The notes under the pieces were generated by a model. It was given only the letters and a program-made list of their open reading frames with translations. It was not told the DNA's origin and searched no databases. From positions 143,499 to 207,498 of the forward strand of contig NZ_BMSA01000021.1 in the NCBI RefSeq assembly GCF_014648915.1: a stretch of 64,000 nt of DNA, read 5' to 3'. Origin of the DNA: Streptomyces phaeofaciens. Its GTDB lineage: Bacteria > Actinomycetota > Actinomycetes > Streptomycetales > Streptomycetaceae. Positions 15,156 through 22,883 of this stretch are shown here, in pieces. A program made the position numbers and the translations under genes. The first letter of the stretch is position 1, and every line of letters begins with the position of its first letter.

Positions 15156-18074
15156 ATGACCGGACCGCTGCGGGAACGCGACAACGCGCGGGCACTGCTC
15201 GCGGCCGAGACCGAACGGGCGCTGGCGGGCAGCGGCCGGCTCGTCCTGCTGCGCGGGGCCACGGGCACCGGCCGGTCGGCCCTGCTGGAGACCGCGGTGG
15301 CGCGGGCGGCCGAGCGCGGGCTGCGGGTGCTGCGCGCCCGCTGCTCCTCCGAGGACACCGCCGTCCCCTTCTCCGCCGTCCTCCATCTCCTGGGCCCGGT
15401 ACCGGAGTTCGCGGACGTGGCGCCCGGCCTGGACGACCGGGGCAGCGCGGCGCGGCTGTGGCGGCTGCTGCGGTCGTACGCCGCCGAGGGCCCGCTGGTC
15501 GTCGCCGTGGACGACGTCGACCTCGCCGACGACGCGTCGCGTCGCTGGTTCGTGGAGGCCGCCCGGCGCGTCGACCGATTACCGGTACTCCTGGTGGCCA
15601 CCGAGCGCAGCCAGTACGACATCGACCCGGCGCCCGTCGGCCTCACCCACACCCTCTCCCCGTCCCTGGTCCGCACCCACACCCTGGCCCCGCTCACCGA
15701 CACCGCCGCCACCGGCCTGGTCCGGGCCGCCTTCCCCGCGGCCTCCGCCCGGTGGACGGCGGATCTCGTGCGCGCCGGGGCGGGCAGCCCCCTGCTGCTG
15801 CACGCCCTCGTCGACGACCTCGGCGGCGCCCCGCCGGCCGCCGTGCCGGAGACGTGCGCCGCGCTGTACCCCGGCGCCTACCCGGCCGCCGTGTCCTGGT
15901 GGCTGGACACCGCGGGCCCGGCGACGGCGGAGGTGGCCCGCACCCTGGCGGCGCTGGAACAGACGGACGGACGCGCGGACGGACGCGCGGCTCACCGGAC
16001 CGACGGCCGGTCGGACGGCCCGACCGCCCGGCGGACCGAGGGCCGGGCGGACGGCCGTACCGACTGTCTGACCGACGGCCGTACGGACTGCCCGACCGAC
16101 GGGCGGGCCGACTGCCTGGCCGACGGGTCGCCGTCCGCCCGGGTGCGGGAGACCGTCGACCCGCGCGCCGCCGCGCACGACGCCGCTCTCATCGCCGACG
16201 CCTGCGGGGCCGACCCCGCGCGGGTCGCCGGGTGGGTCACCGCGATGGCCCGCCTCGGACTGCTGCGCCCCGACCGCTCCGGCCGCCCCCGCTACGCGCA
16301 CCCGCTCCTGCGGGACGCCGTCCTCGCCGGCTGGCCCGCCGCCCGCAGGCAGGACGCGCACCGGGCGGTCGCCGAGGCGATGCTGCGCCGCGGCGACCGG
16401 GCCGAGGCCGTGGCCCGGCAGCTGCTGGACAGCGCCCCCGTCGGCCTGCCCTGGGTGTCGCGCGTGCTGCGGGACGCCGTGACGGCGGCGGTGCGCGACA
16501 CCCGCCCCGACGACGCCGTCCGGTATCTGCGCCGAGCCATCCAGGAGCCCGTCCCCGACGACACACGCCAACGGCTGCTGACCGAGCTGGGCTCCCTGGA
16601 GTACGCCTCCGCGGACGCCCCGGCCGGTATCCCCCGGCTCGCCGAGGCGCTCGACCTGCCCGCCGAACCCCGCGACCGGGTCCGTACCGCCATCGCGCTC
16701 GGCACCGCCCTCGCGGGCCGCGGCGAGGTCCGTACGGCGGTGGAGATGCTGCACCGGCTGGAGGGCAGGCTGGCCGACCACCCCGAGCTGGCCCGCACCG
16801 TGCACACCGCGTCCACGCTCTTGTCCGACCAGGACCAGACCGTCCGTCAGGAGGCCTACCGCTGGCTCGTCGACACCGCCGAACACGCCCCGGAACTCGT
16901 CGGCGCGTCCGGCCAGGCGCTGCTCGTGCGGTACGCGGCGACGGCCGGGGAGGGTTCCGCGCAGGACGCGATGCGCCAGCTGCGCGCCCTGCTGACGGAG
17001 CCCTCCGACCCGCTCGCGGAGCCGTTCCTGCTGGGCACGGCCGCCGCCGTCGCGCAGTGGGCCGACCAGCTCGACGACGCGGAACGGCTCGTGGAGCGGG
17101 GCCTCGCCGGGCAGCGCCCCTCGCTGCTGCACCCGATGGAACAGGCCCTGGCGGACGTCCGCCTCGACATCGCCGCCGCCCGCGGCGCCTACGACACCGT
17201 GCTCGCCGCCCACCCCACCGCCCCCACCCGTCACACCGGCCCGTCCAACGCCGACGCGCACGCCCTGCTCGCGTTCGTCGAGACCGGCCGCACCGCGGAG
17301 GCCCGGCGGCTCGCCGACGGCTTCGACCTCAACGGGGCCGGCGACTCCTGGGAACTCAACCGCTTCCTCTACGCGCGGGGCGTGCTGCGGTTCACCGAGG
17401 GGGACGTCACCGGAGCCCTGCACGACTTCCTGGAGTGCGGCCGCCGCCAGTCCGCCCGCGCGGTGTTCAGCCCGGTCGTCACCCCGTGGCGGACGGCGGC
17501 CGCGGAATGCCGGCTGGCCCTCGGCAGCCCCCAGGAGGCGTTGGTCCTCGCGGAGGAGGAACTGCGGCTGGCCCGCGTCTGGAACACCCCGCGCACGGTC
17601 GGGCGGGCACTGCGTGTCCTGGGCCGGGCCACCCGGGGGCGGCGCGGGCTGGAGCTGGGCGAGGAGGCGGTGGCCGTCCTGCGGGAGTCACCGGCCGAGG
17701 CCGAGCTGGTCGCCTCGCTCCTCGCGCACGGATTCCAGCTGATCGCCTCCGGCGAGCGGGCCCGTGGCCGCGACCAGCTCCGCGAGGGCGCCGAACGCGC
17801 CGAACGGCTGGGCAGCGTCCGGCTGCTGACCTACGCCGAGCACGCCCTGCGCACCGCGGGGGCCCGCCGCTCCACCTCGGCCCACACCGGCTCCGCCGCC
17901 CTGACCGGCAGCGAGCGCCGGATCGCCGAGCTGGCCGCGGACGGCCGGACGAACACGGAGATAGCGCAGGCCCTGCACGTGGCCCGCCGCACCGTCGAGA
18001 CCCATCTCACCAGCGCCTACCGGAAGCTGGGGATCAGGAAGAGAGGTGAACTGAAGGCGGCGCTGGCGGAGTGA
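15156..18074 (+). CDS. LAL-family LuxR regulator (AAA/TPR/LuxR) with a TTA codon
   Basis: This 972-residue protein starts at ATG 15156 after CAGGAGG. The N-terminal ATPase has Walker A GATGTGRS near residues 34-41 and a Walker B-like LVVAVDDVDLAD. A long helical TPR-like middle follows, and the protein ends in a LuxR HTH (LTGSERRIAELAADGRTNTE, then RRTVETHLTSAYRKLGIRKR). LAL proteins are large activators of adjacent gene clusters. Codon 142 is TTA (15579-15581), so full translation needs the rare bldA tRNA. An unusual Asp-Gly-Arg-rich insertion occupies residues about 269-325. The regulator is divergent from the eCIS-linked LuxR gene and is the best candidate activator of the particle. Confidence 0.9.
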   Translation: MTGPLRERDNARALLAAETERALAGSGRLVLLRGATGTGRSALLETAVARAAERGLRVLRARCSSEDTAVPFSAVLHLLGPVPEFADVAPGLDDRGSAARLWRLLRSYAAEGPLVVAVDDVDLADDASRRWFVEAARRVDRLPVLLVATERSQYDIDPAPVGLTHTLSPSLVRTHTLAPLTDTAATGLVRAAFPAASARWTADLVRAGAGSPLLLHALVDDLGGAPPAAVPETCAALYPGAYPAAVSWWLDTAGPATAEVARTLAALEQTDGRADGRAAHRTDGRSDGPTARRTEGRADGRTDCLTDGRTDCPTDGRADCLADGSPSARVRETVDPRAAAHDAALIADACGADPARVAGWVTAMARLGLLRPDRSGRPRYAHPLLRDAVLAGWPAARRQDAHRAVAEAMLRRGDRAEAVARQLLDSAPVGLPWVSRVLRDAVTAAVRDTRPDDAVRYLRRAIQEPVPDDTRQRLLTELGSLEYASADAPAGIPRLAEALDLPAEPRDRVRTAIALGTALAGRGEVRTAVEMLHRLEGRLADHPELARTVHTASTLLSDQDQTVRQEAYRWLVDTAEHAPELVGASGQALLVRYAATAGEGSAQDAMRQLRALLTEPSDPLAEPFLLGTAAAVAQWADQLDDAERLVERGLAGQRPSLLHPMEQALADVRLDIAAARGAYDTVLAAHPTAPTRHTGPSNADAHALLAFVETGRTAEARRLADGFDLNGAGDSWELNRFLYARGVLRFTEGDVTGALHDFLECGRRQSARAVFSPVVTPWRTAAAECRLALGSPQEALVLAEEELRLARVWNTPRTVGRALRVLGRATRGRRGLELGEEAVAVLRESPAEAELVASLLAHGFQLIASGERARGRDQLREGAERAERLGSVRLLTYAEHALRTAGARRSTSAHTGSAALTGSERRIAELAADGRTNTEIAQALHVARRTVETHLTSAYRKLGIRKRGELKAALAE
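15579..15581 (+). promoter_or_regulatory. TTA (bldA-dependent) codon in the LAL regulator
   Basis: The codon lies 423 bases (141 codons) after the ATG, so it is in frame, within RRVDRLPVLLVATER. TTA is the rarest codon in Streptomyces and is read by the developmentally expressed bldA tRNA. By eye I found no other in-frame TTA in the genes of this window. Confidence 0.9.
15963..16128 (+). repeat. Asp-Gly-Arg coding repeat tract
   Basis: A run of GACGG-rich short units (ACGGACGCGCGG, ACCGACGGCCGT variants) encodes repeated TDGRADGR and TDCLTDGR motifs inside the LAL regulator, between the ATPase and the TPR region. It looks like an in-frame expansion and may be a flexible linker. Confidence 0.75.
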
Positions 18075-18119
18075 GGGCCGGCGGGGCCCGTTGTCAGTGG
18101 CGGCGCGTACGGTTTTTCC

Positions 18120-18803
18120 ATGGTCGACGAGACATGGACGGGCGTACGGCGGCGTGTCGCGGAGCTGGGCTCCCGCGAGGCGAGCCGTGAGGTGTTCGGG
18201 GCGTTCGGGCACGGCTGGGCGTTGGACGAGCCTCTCACCGAGGCGGAGGTCGCCGACCTGGAGGCGCAGGTCGGAGTGCGGCTGCCGGAGGGGTACCGGT
18301 CCTTCCTGCGGCACGTCGGCGCGGGCGGCGCGGGCCCCGCGTACGGCGTCTTCCCCCTCCGGCGGGTGGACGGCCGTTGGCGCTGGGAGGGCGACGGCGC
18401 GGACCTGGCCGACCTGACCCTGCTCGCCCGGCCGTTCCCCGAGCACGGCCCGGACCCCGAGCTCGTCGACGCCCTCCTCGCCGAACAGCCCGACGAGGAG
18501 ACCTTCGACGACATGGACGCCTTCGACGAGGCGTACGAGGCGTGGCAGGAGCGCTGGTACGACGGCCCGCTGTTCGCCCCCGAGCGGACCGCCGGCGCGA
18601 TACCGATCTGCCACCTGGGCTGCGCCCAGCGCGAGTGGCTCGTCGTCACCGGCGTCCACCGCGGCACGGTCTGGTCCGACCCTCGCTGCGACGACGCGGA
18701 CCTCGAACCCCTCCGCGAGCCCGACGGCACCCCGACGACGTTCACCCGCTGGTACCTGGACTGGCTGGAGAAGGCGGAGACCGGGCCTTCGGCCGTGCGG
18801 TGA
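18120..18803 (+). CDS. SMI1/KNR4 (SUKH) family protein
   Basis: This 227-residue protein has the SMI1/KNR4 core (PLTEAEVADLEAQVGVRLPE, GYRSFLRHVGAGGAGPAYG, VFPL). SUKH proteins are often immunity proteins for contact toxins or have housekeeping roles in actinobacteria. No toxin lies next to it; the upstream neighbour is the LAL regulator. TACGGT lies 6 bases before the ATG with no ribosome site, so a leaderless transcript is possible. It abuts the convergent Uma2 gene with no gap. Confidence 0.85.
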   Translation: MVDETWTGVRRRVAELGSREASREVFGAFGHGWALDEPLTEAEVADLEAQVGVRLPEGYRSFLRHVGAGGAGPAYGVFPLRRVDGRWRWEGDGADLADLTLLARPFPEHGPDPELVDALLAEQPDEETFDDMDAFDEAYEAWQERWYDGPLFAPERTAGAIPICHLGCAQREWLVVTGVHRGTVWSDPRCDDADLEPLREPDGTPTTFTRWYLDWLEKAETGPSAVR

Positions 18804-19397
18804 TCAGGGGGTGTAGCGGGGGAGGTTCTCGGTGGAGATGCTCCAGTCCCCGATGGTGACGTCCTCCCCGTAGACGAAGTCCTTACGGGTGGCGTAGCGG
18901 GGGCCGTCGGGGGTGGGGTGGATATCGGTGAGGACGGCGCCCGTCCCGGTACGGGGATCGAAGATCGCGTAGACGGGGACACCGATCAGGGGATAGTCGC
19001 GCAACTTGGTGACCCAGTCGTTGTCCGGGTTGGAGCGGGAGACGATCTCGACGGCGGCGATGAGCGTACGGGGGTCGAAGGACCCCTCTCCCTCCATGTC
19101 GGCCTCGGCGATCACCATGATGTCGGGGCGGCGCATGATGCCCTCTGGTTCCACCTCGACATCAGGCTCGCCCGTGTGGGCCACGATCTCCTCGGGCATG
19201 ACCTTCTCCAGGCGTTTCCGGAGACGGAGTGCGGTGAGTTCATGCGGCCGCACCGGCGACATCATGTCGAGGACGATCCCTTCCTTGGTGATTTCGAACT
19301 TTCCGGGGAGGGTGCCGTCCGTGGACTCCACGAAGTCGCGCATGGCCCGGTAGAGGAGGGAGGCGCCTTGCTGCGCGTCGTCCGGGGCGATGGTCAT
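18804..19397 (-). CDS. Uma2 family (PD-(D/E)xK-fold) protein
   Basis: This 197-residue protein starts at ATG 19397 with GAGGAG upstream. It has the Uma2 pattern: an N-terminal strand region, RRPDIMVIAEAD (conserved PD), LIAAVEIVSRSNPDNDWVTK (E-x-[V/L] followed by the catalytic-like K), then DYPLIGVPVYAIFDPR. The fold belongs to restriction-endonuclease-like enzymes, but the cellular role of Uma2 proteins is unknown. It stands alone here, with no methylase or transposase nearby. Confidence 0.85.
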   Translation of the reverse strand: MTIAPDDAQQGASLLYRAMRDFVESTDGTLPGKFEITKEGIVLDMMSPVRPHELTALRLRKRLEKVMPEEIVAHTGEPDVEVEPEGIMRRPDIMVIAEADMEGEGSFDPRTLIAAVEIVSRSNPDNDWVTKLRDYPLIGVPVYAIFDPRTGTGAVLTDIHPTPDGPRYATRKDFVYGEDVTIGDWSISTENLPRYTP

Positions 19398-19441
19398 GGC
19401 GCTCGCTCCTCGTCTGTGCCCAGGGGCAAGGATCGTCACGT

Positions 19442-20281
19442 TCATGCTAGGCGGCCTCCGGGAGGAAAGGGTCGGCAGGCACGGCACCGTCCGGGTTCGG
19501 GTGCGCGGAAGGCTCGGTCGCATCCGTCGCAGTTCCGCAGCGGGTGGCGGTCGGCCGGGGGTGGTGCGGGTGGGCGGAAGGGGGGTGGGGGTGGGAGCTG
19601 GGCCGTGAGGCGGTGGGCCAGGAGGGCGGCGGGGCGGCGCAAGGGATCCTGCGGGAGATCCCTGGTCAGGGCCTCGCGTACGGCGGTGGGGGTCAGGTCG
19701 CGTTCCAGCCAGGCGGCTACGCCGGGGGCGAGGTGTTCGGCGTCGGTCGCTGAGAGCAGCAGACGGGGGTCGTGGCCGCGGAGGCCGGCGAGGAGGTCGA
19801 CGGCCTGGTGGAGGAGGGCCGGGGCGGGGTACGACGGCCGGGGTACGGCGGGGAGAGCGGCCTTACGGGGCTCCGGTGGGCGCTTGCGCGGGGCGGGGGT
19901 GGGCTCGTCCCGGTGGCCGGGGCGGTTGCAGGAGATCGTGCGGGTGATGATCCGGCCGCCGGGGATCCGCTCCCGCTCGCGGCGCAGGTAGCCGTGGGTC
20001 TCCAGCTCGCGCAGCGCCCCGGCGATACGGGTCGTGCCCTCGGGGAAGCGGGCGGCGAGCGACTTGATGTCGACGCGGGCGCCCTTGGGCAGCGACTGGA
20101 TGTGGACACCGAGCCCGATCGCCAGGAGGGACAGCTCCTCGTGCTGGGCGAGGTGGTTGCCGATCACCGTGAAGCGGGTGGTGTGGCGGGCGTTGTCGTG
20201 GGACACACCCGCGTGCGGGTGGTTTTTGCCCGGATTACGGGACGTGCGGTGGTGGCGCGCGCTAGGGTTTTCCGTGTCCAT
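19442..20281 (-). CDS. Winged-helix/HTH protein with C-terminal zinc-finger-like motif
   Basis: In this 279-residue protein residues 35-105 form a winged helix (LSLLAIGLGVHIQSLPKGAR, TTRIAGALRELETHGYLRRE). A Pro/Arg-rich middle follows. The C-terminus has paired cysteines (CDGCDRAFRAPEPGRCRACR), a likely zinc finger. This is a family common and plentiful in Streptomyces and annotated only as HTH protein. It probably binds DNA as a regulator. The start ATG 20281 is the only ATG before the conserved region. Confidence 0.75.
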   Translation of the reverse strand: MDTENPSARHHRTSRNPGKNHPHAGVSHDNARHTTRFTVIGNHLAQHEELSLLAIGLGVHIQSLPKGARVDIKSLAARFPEGTTRIAGALRELETHGYLRRERERIPGGRIITRTISCNRPGHRDEPTPAPRKRPPEPRKAALPAVPRPSYPAPALLHQAVDLLAGLRGHDPRLLLSATDAEHLAPGVAAWLERDLTPTAVREALTRDLPQDPLRRPAALLAHRLTAQLPPPPPFRPPAPPPADRHPLRNCDGCDRAFRAPEPGRCRACRPFPPGGRLA

Positions 20282-20437
20282 CGGGAAGTTGGCCTTCCTC
20301 GGTGGTCAGGCCCTCGCATTGGGATTCGCAGTCCCGGCGGGGGCCGTCGCATTTTCGGCCGCATGTCTGCGGTGGTGCTCGGTCGCGCTGAGCGTAAGGC
20401 AGGCAACCCCTCCCAAATCCAGTTGAGTTGGGCATAT

Positions 20438-20971
20438 TCACTCGCCCGAGTGAGTTTGATCAGCGGGCGGGAGGGGTGGGGCTTGGTGGGGTCCTTTCAC
20501 CTCGGTTCTTGCGGGAAAGAGACCGCCCGTGGCACCGGAGCACGGGTTCCCGGGTTCCGGTGCCAGACGCACTTCCGCCCACACCGTCTTGCGTGGCCGC
20601 AGCCCCTCGAACACCCCCCAGCGGTCGGCCAACGCGTCCACGAGGAGCAGGCCCCGGCCCGACGCGGCGTCCTCCGTGGGCTGCCGGAGGCTCGGCATCC
20701 GGTCACCGCGCGTGTCCGTGACCTCGATGCGGAGGGTGTCGCCGATGACGTAGAGGAGGAGGCCGAAGTCCCGTCCGGGGACGCGTCCGTGGGTGACCGC
20801 GTTGGCCGCCAGCTCGGCCACGATGTACTCCGCCGGGTCCAAAGGGAGTCCCCAGAAGCGGAGTTGTTCGGCCGCCATCAGCCGGGCGAGACGGGCTCCG
20901 CGAGGGGTGGGGGACAGACGCACGTCGAAGTTGCGGAGGGGGGAGTCGAGTTGGGGGGATTTCCGAATCAC
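20438..20971 (-). CDS. HATPase anti-sigma-factor-like ATP-binding protein
   Basis: This 177-residue protein starts GTG 20971. It carries the GHKL ATPase motifs of RsbW-type kinases: N-box ELAANAVTHG, EVTDTRGDR, and the lid/G2 box GRGLLLVDALADRWGVF. Such single-domain proteins bind and sequester or phosphorylate partners. It is divergent from an HTH/DUF5753 plus DUF397 pair, the typical WhiJ-like arrangement in Streptomyces. The C-terminal 40 residues are Pro-rich tail. Confidence 0.88.
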   Translation of the reverse strand: MIRKSPQLDSPLRNFDVRLSPTPRGARLARLMAAEQLRFWGLPLDPAEYIVAELAANAVTHGRVPGRDFGLLLYVIGDTLRIEVTDTRGDRMPSLRQPTEDAASGRGLLLVDALADRWGVFEGLRPRKTVWAEVRLAPEPGNPCSGATGGLFPARTEVKGPHQAPPLPPADQTHSGE

Positions 20972-21094
20972 GTCACTTAGCGTGGCCGTCCGTGCTTACC
21001 GTGAACAGTGACACGGCGGTTGCGTACGGTGACTGTCCGTGCGTTGTCCGGTGGTGTCCGGGCTTGTCGGGGACGGTGGAGCGGAGGGCGCGGG

Positions 21095-21940
21095 ATGGCA
21101 CAGGTGGACGAGCCGGGTTGGGAGGTGGACCCGGACGACGAGTGGGGCGTCGCGGTCGTCGCCACGGTGGGACGGCAGGTGAAACTGCGTCGCGAGGCCG
21201 TGGGGATGCGGGCCGCCGACTTCGGCCAGAAGGTCGGTTACGGCGAGGACATGGTCTACAAGATCGAGGGCGGGAAGCGGATCCCCCGGCCCGAGTTCCT
21301 GGACAGGGCGGACGAGGTGCTGGGGGCGGGCGGGTTGCTCTCGGCGATGAAGGAGGACGTCAAGAGGGTCCAGTATCCGAAGAAGGTGCGGGAACTGGCT
21401 GAACTGGAGGCCAGGGCGGCTGAGATGGGTGTGTACGTGGGGCTGAGCATCCACGGCCTGTTGCAGACGCCGGAACACGCACGCGCCCTCTTCGAAGTGT
21501 CCCAGTCCGCCTATTCGGAAGCCGAGTTGGAGCGGCTGGTGGCCGCACGTACGGGACGTCGGTCGATCTTCGAACGGGATCCGGCGCCGATGCTCAGCTT
21601 CGTTCAGGAAGAGATGAGCCTGCGCCGAAGGGTTGGAGGCACAATGGTGTGGCGCCGACAGCTCGAACACCTGTTGGAGGTGGCGGGGTTGCGCAACGTC
21701 ACCCTTCAGGTGATGCCGACGGACTCCGGGGCCCACCCCGGACTGAGCGGCAAGATCGAGGTGCTGAAGTTCGAGGACGGTACGGCGGTGGGGCGCTCCG
21801 ACGGCGCGTTCAACGGGCGCCCGACCTCTGAGCCGAAGCAGCTCCGCATCCTGGAGCTTCGGTACAGCACCATCAGGGCCCAGGCTCTCTCGCCACGGGA
21901 GTCGACAGCCTTCATCGAGCAACTGCTGGGAGAGACATGA
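21095..21940 (+). CDS. XRE-family HTH regulator with DUF5753 (Scr1/WhiJ-like)
   Basis: This 281-residue protein starts at ATG 21095 after GGAGGG. Residues 20-75 are an XRE HTH (VGRQVKLRREAVGMRAADFG, DMVYKIEGGKRIPRPEFL). The rest is DUF5753 (PMLSFVQEEMSLRRRVGGTM, RQLEHLLEVAGLRNVTLQVM). This family regulates development and antibiotic production with small DUF397 partners. Its stop overlaps the DUF397 start (ATGA). Confidence 0.92.
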   Translation: MAQVDEPGWEVDPDDEWGVAVVATVGRQVKLRREAVGMRAADFGQKVGYGEDMVYKIEGGKRIPRPEFLDRADEVLGAGGLLSAMKEDVKRVQYPKKVRELAELEARAAEMGVYVGLSIHGLLQTPEHARALFEVSQSAYSEAELERLVAARTGRRSIFERDPAPMLSFVQEEMSLRRRVGGTMVWRRQLEHLLEVAGLRNVTLQVMPTDSGAHPGLSGKIEVLKFEDGTAVGRSDGAFNGRPTSEPKQLRILELRYSTIRAQALSPRESTAFIEQLLGET

Positions 21941-22125
21941 GCCAGGACTTGGTGTGGTTCAAGAGCAGCTACAGCGACGGCCCCGAGGGCGACTCCTGCG
22001 TAGTAGTAGCCGTCGCCCCCACCAGCATCCACATCCGTGACTCCAAGAACGACCCCGAAACGGGCCCCCGCTTCCAGGTCGCCTCCGCCGCGTGGGCGGA
22101 GTTCCTCGCGCACGCCGCCCGGTGA
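21937..22125 (+). CDS. DUF397 protein (62 aa)
   Basis: The sequence has the family hallmarks: WFKSSYSDGPEGDSCVVVAV, IHIRDSKNDP, and FQVASAAWAEFLAHA. DUF397 proteins are small partners of the XRE/DUF5753 regulator encoded directly upstream and may relieve its repression. It is coupled upstream by ATGA and downstream by GTGA. Confidence 0.95.
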   Translation: MSQDLVWFKSSYSDGPEGDSCVVVAVAPTSIHIRDSKNDPETGPRFQVASAAWAEFLAHAAR

Positions 22126-22451
22126 AGTACGCCGTCCACACGCTGGCGCACCTGCTGATCGGGCTCCCGGCCGCCGTCGCCCTGCTCTGCGCGCGCTGGT
22201 ACGTCGCGCACGGGCACTGCGGCACGGAGGACCTCCGGCTCCCCGGGCTGGACAACTGCACGTACGACCAGATCGAGGACAGCGGGTTCGTGCTGATCGG
22301 GCTGATCCTGTTCGGCGTCGTCAGCGGGCTCCTGCTGCTCCTCTACGACTACCTCCGGCCCCGCCTCGCCGAACGCCCGCTCATGCCCCGCCTGCTGACC
22401 CTGCCCGCGGTCCTGCTGCCGTACGCCGTGTACGTGGCGAACGCCGGTTGA
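22122..22451 (+). CDS. Small membrane protein of unknown function (109 aa)
   Basis: The GTG at 22122 overlaps the DUF397 stop (GTGA), which decides the start. Hydrophobic segments at about residues 7-26, 54-77 and 88-105 suggest three membrane helices. Two or three cysteines lie in the predicted external loop (HGHCGTEDLRLPGLDNCTYD). No family is recognised. Coupling to the regulator pair suggests co-expression. It meets the convergent thioesterase gene with no gap. Confidence 0.7.
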   Translation: MKYAVHTLAHLLIGLPAAVALLCARWYVAHGHCGTEDLRLPGLDNCTYDQIEDSGFVLIGLILFGVVSGLLLLLYDYLRPRLAERPLMPRLLTLPAVLLPYAVYVANAG

Positions 22452-22883
22452 TCACGGCGCCGCCGTGTACCGCGCCAGCACCCCCAGCTCCCCCTCGTCC
22501 AGTCGCCGCAGGCACCGTTCCGCCAGGTCGTAGGCGACGAGGGTGCTGACGCAGGTGCAGTACGTGCGGGAGCCGCGCGTGATGTGGCTGATCAGGTGGA
22601 AGGAGGCACGGCGGACCGAGGTGACCGTGGTGCGGATGGTGACCGGTTCCGGTTCGGGGACCAGGGGCTCGGTGTAGTCGAGTTCGTGGCGGGCGTAGAC
22701 GATGCTGGGGCGGATCTCCTGGCCGGGGCGGCCCTGCTGGAGGTAGAGGAGGTCCATGTGGGCGTCCTGGACCATCTCCAGGAGGCGGACGTTGTTCACA
22801 TGGTTGAAGGAGTCCAGGTCGCTCATGCGGACCGGGCGGCTGTAGAGGTGCGGCCGGGTCGCGGACGCCAGGGTCTGGGTCAA
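22452..22883 (-). CDS. Acyl-CoA thioesterase (hot-dog, 4HBT-like)
   Basis: This 143-residue protein has the 4HBT pattern RMSDLDSFNHVNNVRLLEMV, followed by a beta-rich core (RHELDYTEPLVPEPEPVTIR). It should hydrolyse acyl-CoA thioesters. The TTG start at 22883 overlaps the glycosyltransferase stop (TTGA), suggesting coupling. A downstream ATG before SDLDSFNH is an alternative start. Confidence 0.85.
   Translation of the reverse strand: MTQTLASATRPHLYSRPVRMSDLDSFNHVNNVRLLEMVQDAHMDLLYLQQGRPGQEIRPSIVYARHELDYTEPLVPEPEPVTIRTTVTSVRRASFHLISHITRGSRTYCTCVSTLVAYDLAERCLRRLDEGELGVLARYTAAP

Noticed and set aside
20274..20426. Possible 50-residue hydrophobic protein on the plus strand (SIGKLAFLGGQALALGFA...)
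   Set aside because: It overlaps the start of the HTH gene on the other strand and has no ribosome site; too weak to call.
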